Part shown: positions 1-7,092 of the stretch, piece after piece | How positions within the stretch are numbered: the first letter of the stretch is position 1 | How the letters are laid out: every line of letters starts with the position of its first letter | From: JBBQTQ01 sp038213135 | GTDB lineage: Bacteria; Actinomycetota; Thermoleophilia; Gaiellales; Gaiellaceae | NCBI GenBank assembly: GCA_038213135.1 | Contig: JBBQTQ010000066.1 | Coordinates: 1-15,602 of the forward strand | Direction: 5' to 3' | DNA: 15,602 nt | Notes under the pieces: model-generated | Told to the model about the DNA's origin: nothing | The model's input: only the letters and a program-made list of their open reading frames with translations | Database searches by the model: none | Program-made: the position numbers and the translations under genes

Positions 1-1
1 G

Positions 2-1024
2 GCCGAAGTCCTCGTCGTCACGAACATGTGGCCGAATGAGGAGCGCCCGGTCTACGGGATCTTCGTCAAGCGCCAAGTTGACTCGCTGCGCACCGCCGGC
101 GTCCGCTGCGACGTGCTCTACGTCCGCGGCTACGCGTCCGCGCTCGCGTACCCGCTCGCCGCGCTGCGGTTCCTGCTCTCGAGCGTCGCCTGGCGCGGCC
201 GGTACCGGCTCGTGCACGTTCACGCCGGCGAGACGGCGCTCGCGGCGCGGTTCCACGTCGGAACACCGATGCTCGTCTCCTACTGCGGCGACGACGTGCT
301 CGGCGACCCGCGCGAGGACGGCGAGATCCCGCTGGGGCAGCGCATCCGGTCGTGGGCGATCCGTGCGACCTCCCGTCTCTTTTCGCGGACGATCACGAAG
401 TCGCGCGAGATGCACGACCGGCTTCCGCGCTCGACACGTGGTCGCAACAGCGTCATCCCGAACGGCGTCGACTCGTCTCTCTTCCGCCCGCTCAACCAAG
501 CCGAGGCGCGGAGGCGCCTCGGCTGGCCCGTCGACGAGCACGTCGTCCTCTTCGCCGGGACGCGGCCGAACTCACCACGCAAGCGGCGGCCGCTTGCGGA
601 GGCGTCGGTGCGGGACGCCGAGCAGCGACTGGGGGAGCCGATCCGTCTGCACGTGGCAGGCGCCGTTCCTCCCGACGGGATGCCCGACTTGATGAACGCA
701 GCGGACCTCCTCCTTCTGACGTCTTCGATCGAGGGGTCGCCGAACGTCGTCAAGGAAGCGCTGATGTGCGACCTACCAGTCGTCGCCACGCCTGCCGGCG
801 ACGTCGAGGAATTGCTCGAGGGAGTCATTCCCTCGTTCGTCTGCCCGCCCGACAAGGCGGCCCTCGGCGAGGCTGTCTGCGAGGTGATGAGGTTCGGCGC
901 GAGATCGAACGGGCGGGAGATCGCGCGTCACCTCAGGGCCGAGGAAATTGCGTTGCGCGTCCTGGGCGTCTACGAGCGTATGGGTCTCGCCGCAGCGCGG
1001 CGCAAGACGGGAGTCCGCCGTTGA
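2..1024 (+). CDS. GT4-family glycosyltransferase, 5' end cut by the window
   Basis: This is a retaining glycosyltransferase of the GT-B fold (GT4 type), expected to add a sugar from a nucleotide-sugar donor to a growing surface glycan at the cytoplasmic membrane face. The reading frame is open to the window edge. The residues before the first ATG (position 26) read AEVLVVTNMWPNEERPVYG, which is the usual first beta strand and loop of this family, so the true start lies upstream and the ATG at 26 is internal. A donor-site motif of the E-x7-E kind is visible as EGSPNVVKE (about 739-765), preceded by a hydrophobic AADLLLLTSS strand, and a PNGVD linker motif lies mid-protein. The stop overlaps the TTG start of the next glycosyltransferase by 4 bases, so the two are translationally coupled. 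The acceptor and linkage cannot be told from sequence. Confidence 0.88.
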   Translation, partial: AEVLVVTNMWPNEERPVYGIFVKRQVDSLRTAGVRCDVLYVRGYASALAYPLAALRFLLSSVAWRGRYRLVHVHAGETALAARFHVGTPMLVSYCGDDVLGDPREDGEIPLGQRIRSWAIRATSRLFSRTITKSREMHDRLPRSTRGRNSVIPNGVDSSLFRPLNQAEARRRLGWPVDEHVVLFAGTRPNSPRKRRPLAEASVRDAEQRLGEPIRLHVAGAVPPDGMPDLMNAADLLLLTSSIEGSPNVVKEALMCDLPVVATPAGDVEELLEGVIPSFVCPPDKAALGEAVCEVMRFGARSNGREIARHLRAEEIALRVLGVYERMGLAAARRKTGVRR

Positions 1025-2142
1025 CCACGCAACGCCTGCGCGTCGCGCAGAGCGGGATCCGCGGCGTCCCGGCGAACTTCGGTGGTTCCGAGACTGCCGT
1101 CCAGGAGATCGGCAGGCGACTCGCCGCCGAGGGCGTTGAGTTCATTGTCTACTGTCGCCGTCACAAGAGCCCAACCGAAGAACCGGAGTACCTCGGGATG
1201 AAGCGAGTCGTGCTCCCGAGCGTCCCGACATTCCACCTCGACACGATCAGTCACTCGTTGCTCGCGAGCCTCGACCTGCTCGTTCGTAACCGCGCCGACA
1301 TCTTGCACTTTCACGGCATGGGCAACGCACTCTGCCTGCCACTCTTCTTCCTCTCGAAGAAGAAGACGGTGATCACGATCGACGGCCCGGACTGGGAGCG
1401 CCCAAAATGGGGGCCGCTCGCCAAACGCGTGCTCAAGTTGTCTGCGCGGATGGCAGTCCGATGGGCCGACCACCTGATTATCGATAATCGACCCTCGATC
1501 GAGTACTTCGCGCGCGAATTCGGCTACCACGACGCCACTTACATCCCCTACGGTGCCGACCGCGACCCGCCGAGGACGACGGAATACGTCCGATCGCTCG
1601 GGCTCCAACCGCGCGGGTACCTCCTCTTCGTCGGAGCGCTCGTTCCCGACAAGGGGCCCGACGTCCTGCTCGACGCCTACCGGCGTGTTCCCGGTGACAT
1701 GCCGCTCGTCGTCGTCGGCGACTCGCCCTTTGCGGCCGATTACCGGCGTAATCTTCAGGAAGCGGCTGCCCGAGATCTGCGCGTGCGGATGCTCGGATAC
1801 GTCTACGACGAGCGCTATCGCGAACTGCTCGCGCACGCGTACGCGTACGCGCATCCGCTTCGCGCCGACGGCACCTCGCCGGCTCTGCTGCAAGCAATGG
1901 GCTACGGGAGCTGCATCGTCATCAACTCCCTGCCAGAGGCACTCTCAGCAGTCGGCGACTGCGCGCTGCCTTACGCGCGCAACGACCCGGAAGATCTCGC
2001 GCGGACGCTCCAGCAGGTAATCGAAGATCCGTCGCTCGCTGACGACCTTCGGCAGCGCGCCCGCGCGCGCGCCGAGGTCGAATACGACTGGGACCAGGTG
2101 ACCGCCCAGCACCGCGCGGTCTACGAGCACGTGTTGCGCTAG
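1021..2142 (+). CDS. GT4 glycosyltransferase, DUF1972/rhamnosyltransferase-like
   Basis: A 373-residue GT-B glycosyltransferase. The N-terminus (about residues 8-30, SGIRGVPANFGGSETAVQEI) matches the GIRGxPANYGGxET signature of DUF1972-type GT4 enzymes, often annotated as rhamnosyltransferases. A C-terminal donor site reads DGTSPALLQAMGYGSC, the usual position of the family's G-G-T-x-P-x-x-L-x-E-A-M-G motif, here with Q in place of the common E. The TTG start at 1021 is chosen because it overlaps the preceding TGA (TTGA) and puts the GIRG motif at the expected distance from the N-terminus. The frame stays open about 670 bases further upstream, but that part is a shadow of the preceding gene. 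The sugar transferred is not predictable. Confidence 0.88.
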   Translation: MTTQRLRVAQSGIRGVPANFGGSETAVQEIGRRLAAEGVEFIVYCRRHKSPTEEPEYLGMKRVVLPSVPTFHLDTISHSLLASLDLLVRNRADILHFHGMGNALCLPLFFLSKKKTVITIDGPDWERPKWGPLAKRVLKLSARMAVRWADHLIIDNRPSIEYFAREFGYHDATYIPYGADRDPPRTTEYVRSLGLQPRGYLLFVGALVPDKGPDVLLDAYRRVPGDMPLVVVGDSPFAADYRRNLQEAAARDLRVRMLGYVYDERYRELLAHAYAYAHPLRADGTSPALLQAMGYGSCIVINSLPEALSAVGDCALPYARNDPEDLARTLQQVIEDPSLADDLRQRARARAEVEYDWDQVTAQHRAVYEHVLR

Positions 2143-2144
2143 CG

Positions 2145-2639
2145 CTAGCTGCGTCGCTCAAGCGAGCGTGCGGGCACACCCGCAACAGCGTCCCCCGCCG
2201 AGACGTCTTTTGTCACCACCGCGCCGGCGCCGACAATCGCGCCCGCGCCGATCCGCACGCCGCATAGAATCGTCGCACCCGAGCCGATCGACGCCCGCTC
2301 TTCAACGACTGTGCGCTCGAGGGTCCAGTCTCGTTGAGCCTCGAGCCTGCCGTCCTCGGTCGTCGCCCGGGGGCGGCGGTCGTTGATGAACATCACCCCG
2401 TGGCCGATGAAGACCTCATCGCCGATCTCGACGCCGTCGCAGACGAACGTGTGGCTCTGGATCTTGCAGCGAGCACCGATCACCGCTCCCCGCTGGATCT
2501 CGACGAAGGTACCAATGCGAGTCTCATCCCCGATCCGACAGCCGTAAAGGTTCGTGAACGAGTGCACGACCACTCCCTCACCAAACTGGACGTCGCTGAT
2601 CAGGCGGTACGGAGCCTCGTTCGCCGGGCCGCTAGCCAT
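2145..2639 (-). CDS. Left-handed beta-helix acyltransferase, probable amino-sugar N-acetyltransferase
   Basis: A 164-residue hexapeptide-repeat acyltransferase. Isoleucine/valine-spaced repeats run through most of the protein (VVVHSFTNLYGCRIGDETRIG, VEIGDEVFIGHGVMFIND, ASIGSGATILCGVRIGAGAIVGAGAVVTKDV), and it ends with the AGxPAR motif typical of WbpD, FdtC and QdtC-like N-acetyltransferases. The loop HGVMFIND resembles the active-site loop of WbpD/WlbB-type enzymes. Its ATG overlaps the end of the upstream aminotransferase by 8 bases (2632-2639), so the pair is an operon. In such pairs the aminotransferase makes a 3- or 4-amino sugar nucleotide and this enzyme acetylates the amine. The convergent neighbour ends 3 bases away. 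Family is clear; substrate is not. Confidence 0.87.
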   Translation of the reverse strand: MASGPANEAPYRLISDVQFGEGVVVHSFTNLYGCRIGDETRIGTFVEIQRGAVIGARCKIQSHTFVCDGVEIGDEVFIGHGVMFINDRRPRATTEDGRLEAQRDWTLERTVVEERASIGSGATILCGVRIGAGAIVGAGAVVTKDVSAGDAVAGVPARSLERRS

Positions 2640-3765
2640 TGGCGAAGTAGTCCGCGACGGCGGCCGCCACCGCCTCGACCTGGGCCTCAGTCATCCCGGG
2701 GAAGATCGGCAGCGAAACCAATTCGCGCGCGAGCGCCTCGGTAATGGGAAACGTCCCCTTCCCATAACCCAGATGCGCGCACGCGGCGGACAGGTGCGGG
2801 GGCTCGGGGTAGTGGCGACCGGTGTGGATCCCGCGCTCGCGCAGATGCATCGCGAGCGCATCCGCGTCGCTCGTCCGCACGACGAAGAGGTGCCAGACCG
2901 GTTGACTGCCAGACGCAACCGGAGGCAACTCGAGGTCGCCGACGTTCGCGAGCAGCTCCGCGTACGCCTGCGCAACCGCACGGCGCGCCTGGTTCCAGCG
3001 AGCGAGATGGGGCAGCTTACAGAGGAGTACCGCGGCCTGGAAAGCATCGAGGCGGCCGGTCCAGCCGATCAGGTCATGGTGGTACTTCACGCTCTGACCG
3101 TGCTCACGCAACATGCGCGCGCGGCGCACGAGCTCGGAATCGTCGCTCACGAGCGCGCCGGCATCACCCATTGCGCCGAGATTCTTGGAGGGATAGAAGC
3201 TGAAGCCGGCCGCTGCAGTTCCTCGCCCGGGGACGAAGCCGTCGCGGGATGCACCATGGGCCTGGCACGCGTCCTCGATGACAAGCAGGCCGTGCCGCTT
3301 GGCGATCGCCGTCAATCGGCGCAGGTCGGCGAGCTGACCGTAGAGATGGACGGGTAGCAGGAACCGCGTGCGGGGACTTACCGCCGCCTCGACGGCGTCA
3401 GGATCGAGGTTGTAGTCGGCGAGCGAAACGTCGACAGGGACAGGAACTCCGCCGGCCTGTGACACGGCCTCGAATGTCGCCACAAACGTGTGCGCCGGGA
3501 CGATCACCTCGTCGTGCGGGCGGAGCCCGGCAGCGAGAAGAGCGAAGCGAAGGGCATCCAGCCCACTCGACACGCCGACGCACTCGGCGGAATCACAGAA
3601 GTCGGCAAATGCCTCCTCAAAACGCGTCACCGTCGGCCCGTTGCCGAACTCATTCCGGTCGATCAGCTCGGCCAGCGCGTCGAGTACCTCCGTCTTCAGC
3701 TCGGCGTGAACACCATCCAGGTCGAGGAAGGGAACGCCCTGCTGAGCGGCCGTTTGCTCGAGCAT
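2632..3765 (-). CDS. DegT/DnrJ/EryC1/StrS PLP-dependent sugar aminotransferase
   Basis: A 377-residue fold-type I PLP aminotransferase that transfers an amine to a keto sugar nucleotide. Visible landmarks are VPFLDL near the N-terminus, GNGPTVTRFE (41-50), VSSGLDALRFAL (65-76), EVIVPAHTFVAT (86-97), the PLP-contacting VIEDACQAHGA (162-172, with D165 and Q168), and FYPSKNLGAMGDAG (190-203), whose K194 is the expected Schiff-base lysine. The C-terminal HLFVVR and ERGIHTGRHYPEPPHL segments are typical of the WbpE/FdtB/QdtB branch. Length is normal. It is first in a two-gene operon with the overlapping acyltransferase. The ATG at 3765 has a -10-like hexamer 6 nt upstream and no Shine-Dalgarno. 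No sugar dehydratase, dehydrogenase or ketoisomerase partner is in the window. Confidence 0.92.
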   Translation of the reverse strand: MLEQTAAQQGVPFLDLDGVHAELKTEVLDALAELIDRNEFGNGPTVTRFEEAFADFCDSAECVGVSSGLDALRFALLAAGLRPHDEVIVPAHTFVATFEAVSQAGGVPVPVDVSLADYNLDPDAVEAAVSPRTRFLLPVHLYGQLADLRRLTAIAKRHGLLVIEDACQAHGASRDGFVPGRGTAAAGFSFYPSKNLGAMGDAGALVSDDSELVRRARMLREHGQSVKYHHDLIGWTGRLDAFQAAVLLCKLPHLARWNQARRAVAQAYAELLANVGDLELPPVASGSQPVWHLFVVRTSDADALAMHLRERGIHTGRHYPEPPHLSAACAHLGYGKGTFPITEALARELVSLPIFPGMTEAQVEAVAAAVADYFANG

Positions 3766-3771
3766 GCGGGC

Positions 3772-3777
3772 AGCCTA
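3772..3777 (-). promoter_or_regulatory. Putative leaderless -10 element for the aminotransferase operon
   Basis: TAGGCT on the minus strand ends 6 nt before the ATG at 3765. No Shine-Dalgarno lies between. The spacing would put the transcript start at or next to the start codon. No clear -35 is seen. It is back-to-back with the element for the glycoside hydrolase at 3805-3810. Confidence 0.5.
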
Positions 3778-3804
3778 CCCGGTCATCGATACCCGTTCCT
3801 TGGC

Positions 3805-3810
3805 TACGCT
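3805..3810 (+). promoter_or_regulatory. Putative leaderless -10 element for the glycoside hydrolase
   Basis: TACGCT ends 7 nt before the ATG at 3818. It fits the TANNNT-then-start arrangement seen at other first genes in this window and supports the choice of 3818 rather than 3764 as start. No clear -35 is seen. Confidence 0.5.
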
Positions 3811-3817
3811 GGGGCCG

Positions 3818-5326
3818 ATGAGACGGGGTCGAGCTCTCGTCGCGGCCATCGCCGCCGTGGCCGTGACTGCGTTAGGCGCCGTGGGCGGTGTCCCGCCGGC
3901 CTCGGCGCAAACGCCGGGAGTCAAGATACTCTCGAGCCATCCACTCGTAACGGCCGTGTATCTCGACCGAGCGGACGTGGCCACGTCACCCGTCGCCTAC
4001 TCTCGCGTCGCCGACGCAGGCGCTACGGTCGTGCGCTTCACCCTCTATTGGGCACAAGTGGCGCCCGCCAGTAAACCGGCCAGTTGGAACCCAAGCGATC
4101 CCGCGGATCCAAATTACAACTGGGGAACGTTCGACCAGCAGATCCAGCAGGCTGTCGCGCACGGGCTCGAGCCGCTGGTGACGCTGATGGCAGCACCGCT
4201 ATGGGCACAGCAGAGCCCGCCCGCCGCCGACTTCCTGAACTCCCGGCTTCCCGACCCAAAGGCCTTCGGCCAATTCGCGACCGCGGTCGCCACCCGCTAC
4301 AGCGGCACGTTCCAGGGCCTGCCGCGGGTCCGCTTCTGGCAGGCGTGGAACGAGCCGAACATCAGCCTGTACTTGATTCCGCAACTCGTCAATGGACAGC
4401 CTGTCTCCCCTGCGTGGTACCGGAAGCTGCTGAACTCGTTCGCCGACGCGGTACACGCTGTTCACAGCGACAACGTCATCATTGCGGCGGGGCTCGCGCC
4501 TTTCCGCGACATCACGCAGGAGGTGGTAGATCAGGACAAGGACTGGGGTCCTTTGAGCTTCATGCGCTCACTTCTCTGTCTCTCCGCGTCGCTCAAGCCC
4601 ACGTGCGCTGATCCGGTCAAGTTCGACATCTGGGCCGCCCATCCGTACACCTCCGGCGGACCGACGCATCACGCAGTGCTACCAAACGACGTGTCCTTGG
4701 GCGACTTGCCGAAGGTCCAGCAGACGCTGGCGGCAGCCGTGCGCGCCGGCCACGTACGTTCTCGGGGGCCCGTAGGCCTTTGGGTCACGGAGTTCAGCTG
4801 GGATACGAACCCACCGGATCCAAAAGGGGTTCCGGCCATGCTGGCGCGGCGATGGGTCGCCGAAGGGCTCTATCGAATGTGGACCAACGGTGTCAGCCTC
4901 GTGACTTGGCTCATGCTCCGCGACGATCCGCTGAGCTCGTCATTCCTGCAGAGCGGCCTGTATTACCAAGGTTCGACGCTTGCGGCCGATCGCCCGAAAC
5001 CGCTCCTCGCCGCGTTCCGCTTTCCCGTCGTTGGCCTAAGGGCCGCCGGCTCCGGCGTCTACGTGTGGGGTCGGACGCCGGCAGGCATCCAGGGCAGCGT
5101 CATCGTCGAGCGGCGAACGAGTGGTCCGTGGCGGCGACTCGGCACGCTTCAGGCCGACGCTTACGGGATCTTCCAAAGCATCTACCAGGTTCCTTACTCG
5201 GGCTACGTACGGGCGAGGCTAGTCGGACAAACCGCTTCGTCTCCACCCTTCGCCCTCGCAGACGTCCCTGACCAGTTCTTCAATCCGTTCGGAGAAGACA
5301 CGCTGCTCGAGCCGCCGAAGAAATAG
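3818..5326 (+). CDS. Secreted glycoside hydrolase, GH39/cellulase-like (beta/alpha)8 fold
   Basis: A 502-residue exported glycosidase. The N-terminus has arginines, a hydrophobic core (about 8-23) and an ASA-Q cleavage site near residue 30, i.e. a Sec signal peptide. The catalytic domain shows RFTLYWAQVAP (73-83), the acid/base motif WNEPN (E179) after beta strand 4, AAHPY (273-277), and a second carboxylate in LWVTEFSWD (E325), the expected nucleophile of clan GH-A retaining enzymes. A beta-rich tail (about 405-480) follows. The frame opens at 3764, but a start at 3818 gives a proper signal peptide and correct spacing to a -10 hexamer. It is divergent from the aminotransferase. It may trim or process the exported glycan, which is inferred from context only. 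Family assignment within clan GH-A is tentative. Confidence 0.85.
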   Translation: MRRGRALVAAIAAVAVTALGAVGGVPPASAQTPGVKILSSHPLVTAVYLDRADVATSPVAYSRVADAGATVVRFTLYWAQVAPASKPASWNPSDPADPNYNWGTFDQQIQQAVAHGLEPLVTLMAAPLWAQQSPPAADFLNSRLPDPKAFGQFATAVATRYSGTFQGLPRVRFWQAWNEPNISLYLIPQLVNGQPVSPAWYRKLLNSFADAVHAVHSDNVIIAAGLAPFRDITQEVVDQDKDWGPLSFMRSLLCLSASLKPTCADPVKFDIWAAHPYTSGGPTHHAVLPNDVSLGDLPKVQQTLAAAVRAGHVRSRGPVGLWVTEFSWDTNPPDPKGVPAMLARRWVAEGLYRMWTNGVSLVTWLMLRDDPLSSSFLQSGLYYQGSTLAADRPKPLLAAFRFPVVGLRAAGSGVYVWGRTPAGIQGSVIVERRTSGPWRRLGTLQADAYGIFQSIYQVPYSGYVRARLVGQTASSPPFALADVPDQFFNPFGEDTLLEPPKK

Positions 5327-5350
5327 CGAGCCGGGGTCGGCGAGTTCACG

Positions 5351-5370
5351 GCCCCGAACGGCGTCGGGGT
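5351..5370 (+). terminator. Possible terminator hairpin after the glycoside hydrolase
   Basis: CCCCGA and TCGGGG pair across a 6-nt loop 26 bases past the hydrolase stop, with a G-U pair closing the base. There is no U-tract, so it may act only weakly or not at all as an intrinsic terminator. Confidence 0.25.
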
Positions 5371-5407
5371 GCCCGCGCGACCAGTCAGGCTGAACCTCTC
5401 CTTTCGC

Positions 5408-5413
5408 TAGCCT
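5408..5413 (+). promoter_or_regulatory. -10-like element before the wzm-wzt remnant
   Basis: TAGCCT ends 7 nt before the GTG at 5421. The same hexamer and spacing precede the intact wzm at 7093, and similarity between the two loci extends about 30 bases upstream of the start codons, so the promoter was duplicated with the gene. Confidence 0.45.
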
Positions 5414-5420
5414 CGAAGCA

Positions 5421-6170
5421 GTGAGCGAAGTCGCGCCAATTCTCAAGCCGCCGAGCCGCAGCGATCGCTACGTTCAGCTCGCTCGCTTCGTCCGGGTCTT
5501 CTCGGCGACCGAGTTCAAGTTGAAGTACGGCGAGTCGGCGCTCGGCTACCTGTGGACGCTCGCCAAGCCGCTGGCGATGTTCGCGATCCTCTACTTCGTC
5601 TTCGGGCACGTCGTGAAGATCCAGGTCGGCTTCATCGACTACCCGATCTACCTCCTGGTCGGGATCGTGCTCTGGACGTTCTTCGTCGACGCGACGACCT
5701 CGACGATAGTCTCGCTGATCGTCGAGGGATCACTCCTGCGCAAGCTCCGCTTCCCGCGAATCGTGATTCCGGTCTCGACGACGATGACGGCGACGCTGAC
5801 GCTGCTGATCAACCTCGTCGCGATCTGTGTCGTGATCGCCTTGAAGGCGATCGTGCCCCACGGAGACTGGGTGCTGCTGCTCGTCCTGCAGCTAACCGAG
5901 GACATCAGGCGAATCATCCTGTATCGCGACTCACCGGGGGCGATCGTGACGGCGCCGGACGTCCTCGGCACAGTGGGCCGCCTCTATCCGCTCGCGATCG
6001 AGGAGTCCAAGCTCCCACACGACCAGCGCACGACCTTCAAGGAGTACTTCCTGCACCTGCTGAAACGGGTGAGCTACGAGCGCAACGTTGCGCTCGCCGG
6101 GGTCACCTTCTCCGTCCAGCGCGGCGAGTTCTTCGGGGTCTCTGAGAGCTTGAGCCAGGGCGTCAGTTAG
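5421..6170 (+). pseudogene. Degraded wzm-wzt copy: permease N-terminus fused in frame to part of the ATPase
   Basis: This open frame of 249 codons is a collapsed second copy of the ABC exporter genes at 7093-8684. Codons 1-156 match intact Wzm with one substitution (I/M in TSTIVS). A 189-bp deletion (equivalent to 7562-7750, flanked by a shared GC dinucleotide) removes Wzm residues 157-219. The frame continues with QLTEDIRRI to LYPLAI, then a 119-bp deletion (equivalent to 7862-7980) removes the last Wzm helix and the Wzt start and joins the frame to Wzt residues about 16-62. Similarity ends at GEFFGV, just before Walker A, and is followed by eight unrelated residues. It lacks several membrane helices and the whole nucleotide site, so it cannot be a working exporter. 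The GTG start replaces the ATG of the intact copy. A dominant-negative partial permease is conceivable but unsupported. Confidence 0.85.
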
Positions 6171-6188
6171 CTACTTCCCCCTAACTGA
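6163..6188. repeat. Inverted repeat at the end of the wzm-wzt remnant
   Basis: TCAGTTAG (6163-6170) and CTAACTGA (6181-6188) are perfect 8-base arms around a 10-nt loop. The left arm holds the remnant's stop codon. It lies in the 36-bp gap between the remnant and the VapC stop, so it could be a bidirectional weak terminator or a scar of the rearrangement. Confidence 0.4.
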
Positions 6189-6206
6189 ACGTGACGGGCC
6201 GGCGTC

Positions 6207-6614
6207 TCAGCAGCCTGGGGTTGCGGTGAGCGCGATCTGTTCGGCCTTGGCGGCGCGGATGATCTTTTCGTCGAAGGATGCTACTGAGGCGCCGGCGTGC
6301 CGGGCGGTGGCGAGGCAGTAGGCGTCTGGGAGGCTGATCGGGTGGGAGCTTCGAAGTCGTGCGGCCTCGACGCCGATCGCCTCGCCTGGCTGGTGGATCG
6401 CGACGCCGAGGACGGCGATCGCCTCGCGTGCTCGTCTCAGCCCCTGCTTGTCGGCGGCGGGAGCGATGAGCACTTCAGAGAGGTTGATGACGCTGATCAG
6501 ACGGGTCGCGTCCTGTTCCTGCCAGCCTGTGAAGAGCGCGCGAGCCCGGGAGTGGTGAGGGTCGGAAGCGTCGAGTGCGCCGATCAGCACGTCGGCGTCG
6601 AGGACGAGCTTCAC
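6207..6614 (-). CDS. vapC: VapC-type PIN-domain toxin
   Basis: A 135-residue PIN-domain ribonuclease, the toxin of a type II module. The acidic metal-site residues are in place: D6 and D8 in VLDADVLIGALD, E47 in NLSEVLIAP, D97 in SLPDAYCLATA, and D115 in VASFDEKI. VapC toxins cleave specific RNAs (often tRNA or rRNA) with Mg2+. The GTG start at 6614 overlaps the antitoxin TGA as GTGA, the usual coupling in these operons. It points toward the wzm-wzt remnant, ending 36 bp from that remnant's stop. The RNA target cannot be predicted. Confidence 0.9.
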   Translation of the reverse strand: MKLVLDADVLIGALDASDPHHSRARALFTGWQEQDATRLISVINLSEVLIAPAADKQGLRRAREAIAVLGVAIHQPGEAIGVEAARLRSSHPISLPDAYCLATARHAGASVASFDEKIIRAAKAEQIALTATPGC

Positions 6615-6832
6615 CGCCGCTTGTCTTCGGCGTCGAGCTGTTCGAGGTAGCCGTGCGGATAGGTGCCGGTGAGCGCGCCGAACGCGCGGTCGAACGTGAC
6701 CGCGCCACGGCGGATGCGCAGTTCGCCATCGTCGAACGCCTCGATGACCACCTGGTCGCCGGCGTGCAGCCCGGCTTCCTCGAGGGCGGCTACTGGAACG
6801 GTGATCTGGTTCTTCGTGGAGATCCGCGGCAT
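6611..6832 (-). CDS. vapB: AbrB/SpoVT-type antitoxin (VapB/MazE fold)
   Basis: A 73-residue antitoxin. Residues 1-42 (MPRISTKNQITVPVAALEEAG, then LHAGDQVVIEAFDDGELRIR) form the swapped-hairpin AbrB DNA-binding domain. The C-terminal 30 residues are the acidic, flexible toxin-binding tail. It neutralises the VapC encoded just downstream (4-base overlap) and is expected to repress its own operon with VapC as co-repressor. The ATG at 6832 forms one end of a perfect inverted repeat that also covers the -10, which supports both the start and autoregulation. Confidence 0.9.
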   Translation of the reverse strand: MPRISTKNQITVPVAALEEAGLHAGDQVVIEAFDDGELRIRRGAVTFDRAFGALTGTYPHGYLEQLDAEDKRR

Positions 6833-6856
6833 ACCTTTACTATATCAGTAAAGGTA
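6832..6856 (-). promoter_or_regulatory. VapBC operator and leaderless promoter
   Basis: Perfect 10-base arms TACCTTTACT and AGTAAAGGTA flank a 5-nt centre. The right end (minus-strand reading) includes the first base of the vapB ATG. The minus strand carries TATAGT (6839-6844) 6 nt before the ATG. AAAGG is present but lies only one base before the ATG, too close for ribosome binding. An AbrB-type dimer bound here would cover the -10 and transcript start. Confidence 0.7.
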
Positions 6857-7060
6857 GCTTGGCGAGCTACTGCGGTCTCGGATGCGCTCGTCGACAAGCC
6901 GTTGTCCACGGTTGACCCTGTTGCGGATCGACGCGCTCAACCCGGGTCATGCCTGGGTCGGTGTAGCGGTCGCTGGCGCGCCAGCAGCCAGGGCACCCGC
7001 CTCTACGACATGCGTGGCTCCGAGCAGCCCCGGGCTGCCTGCCGCAAACAGTCGGGATAG
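6857..7060. other. Gap between vapB and wzm with no gene
   Basis: About 200 bases between the VapBC operator and the start of the duplicated wzm promoter region. No open frame here resembles a known protein. It holds a 14-base perfect palindrome (GCTGGCG/CGCCAGC, 6972-6985), whose role is unknown and which could be chance in GC-rich DNA. Confidence 0.4.
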
Positions 7061-7079
7061 GCCGAACCTTCCCTTTCGC

Positions 7080-7085
7080 TAGCCT
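7080..7085 (+). promoter_or_regulatory. Putative leaderless -10 element for wzm-wzt
   Basis: TAGCCT ends 7 nt before the ATG at 7093, with no Shine-Dalgarno between. It is conserved with the remnant copy at 5408-5413, including the preceding TTTCGC. Confidence 0.5.
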
Positions 7086-7092
7086 CGCAGCC

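Noticed and set aside
352..1020. An upstream extension of the second glycosyltransferase frame
   Set aside because: The extension is arginine-rich shadow translation of the first gene. The TTG at 1021 overlapping the previous stop gives the normal family N-terminus.
970..1893. A long minus-strand open frame (307 codons) opposite the second glycosyltransferase
   Set aside because: It is a GC-rich shadow frame with biased composition and no recognisable motif. The plus strand carries clear GT4 motifs throughout.
3764..3817. An 18-residue upstream extension of the glycoside hydrolase
   Set aside because: It would place extra polar residues before the signal peptide. The ATG at 3818 gives a standard signal peptide and a -10 at the usual spacing.
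5421..6170. A genuine one-piece permease-ATPase fusion transporter
   Set aside because: The ATPase part ends before Walker A and the permease lacks 63 internal residues and its last helix. Both gaps align to the intact copy as deletions.
6169..6872. A target-site duplication around VapBC (AGCTACT at 6169 and 6866)
   Set aside because: Only 7 bases match, which is expected by chance over the lengths compared, and no inverted ends accompany it.
6972..6985. The 14-bp palindrome GCTGGCG/CGCCAGC as a regulatory operator
   Set aside because: It is GC-only around a common 8-mer, is about 110 bp from any start, and is plausible by chance in this base composition.
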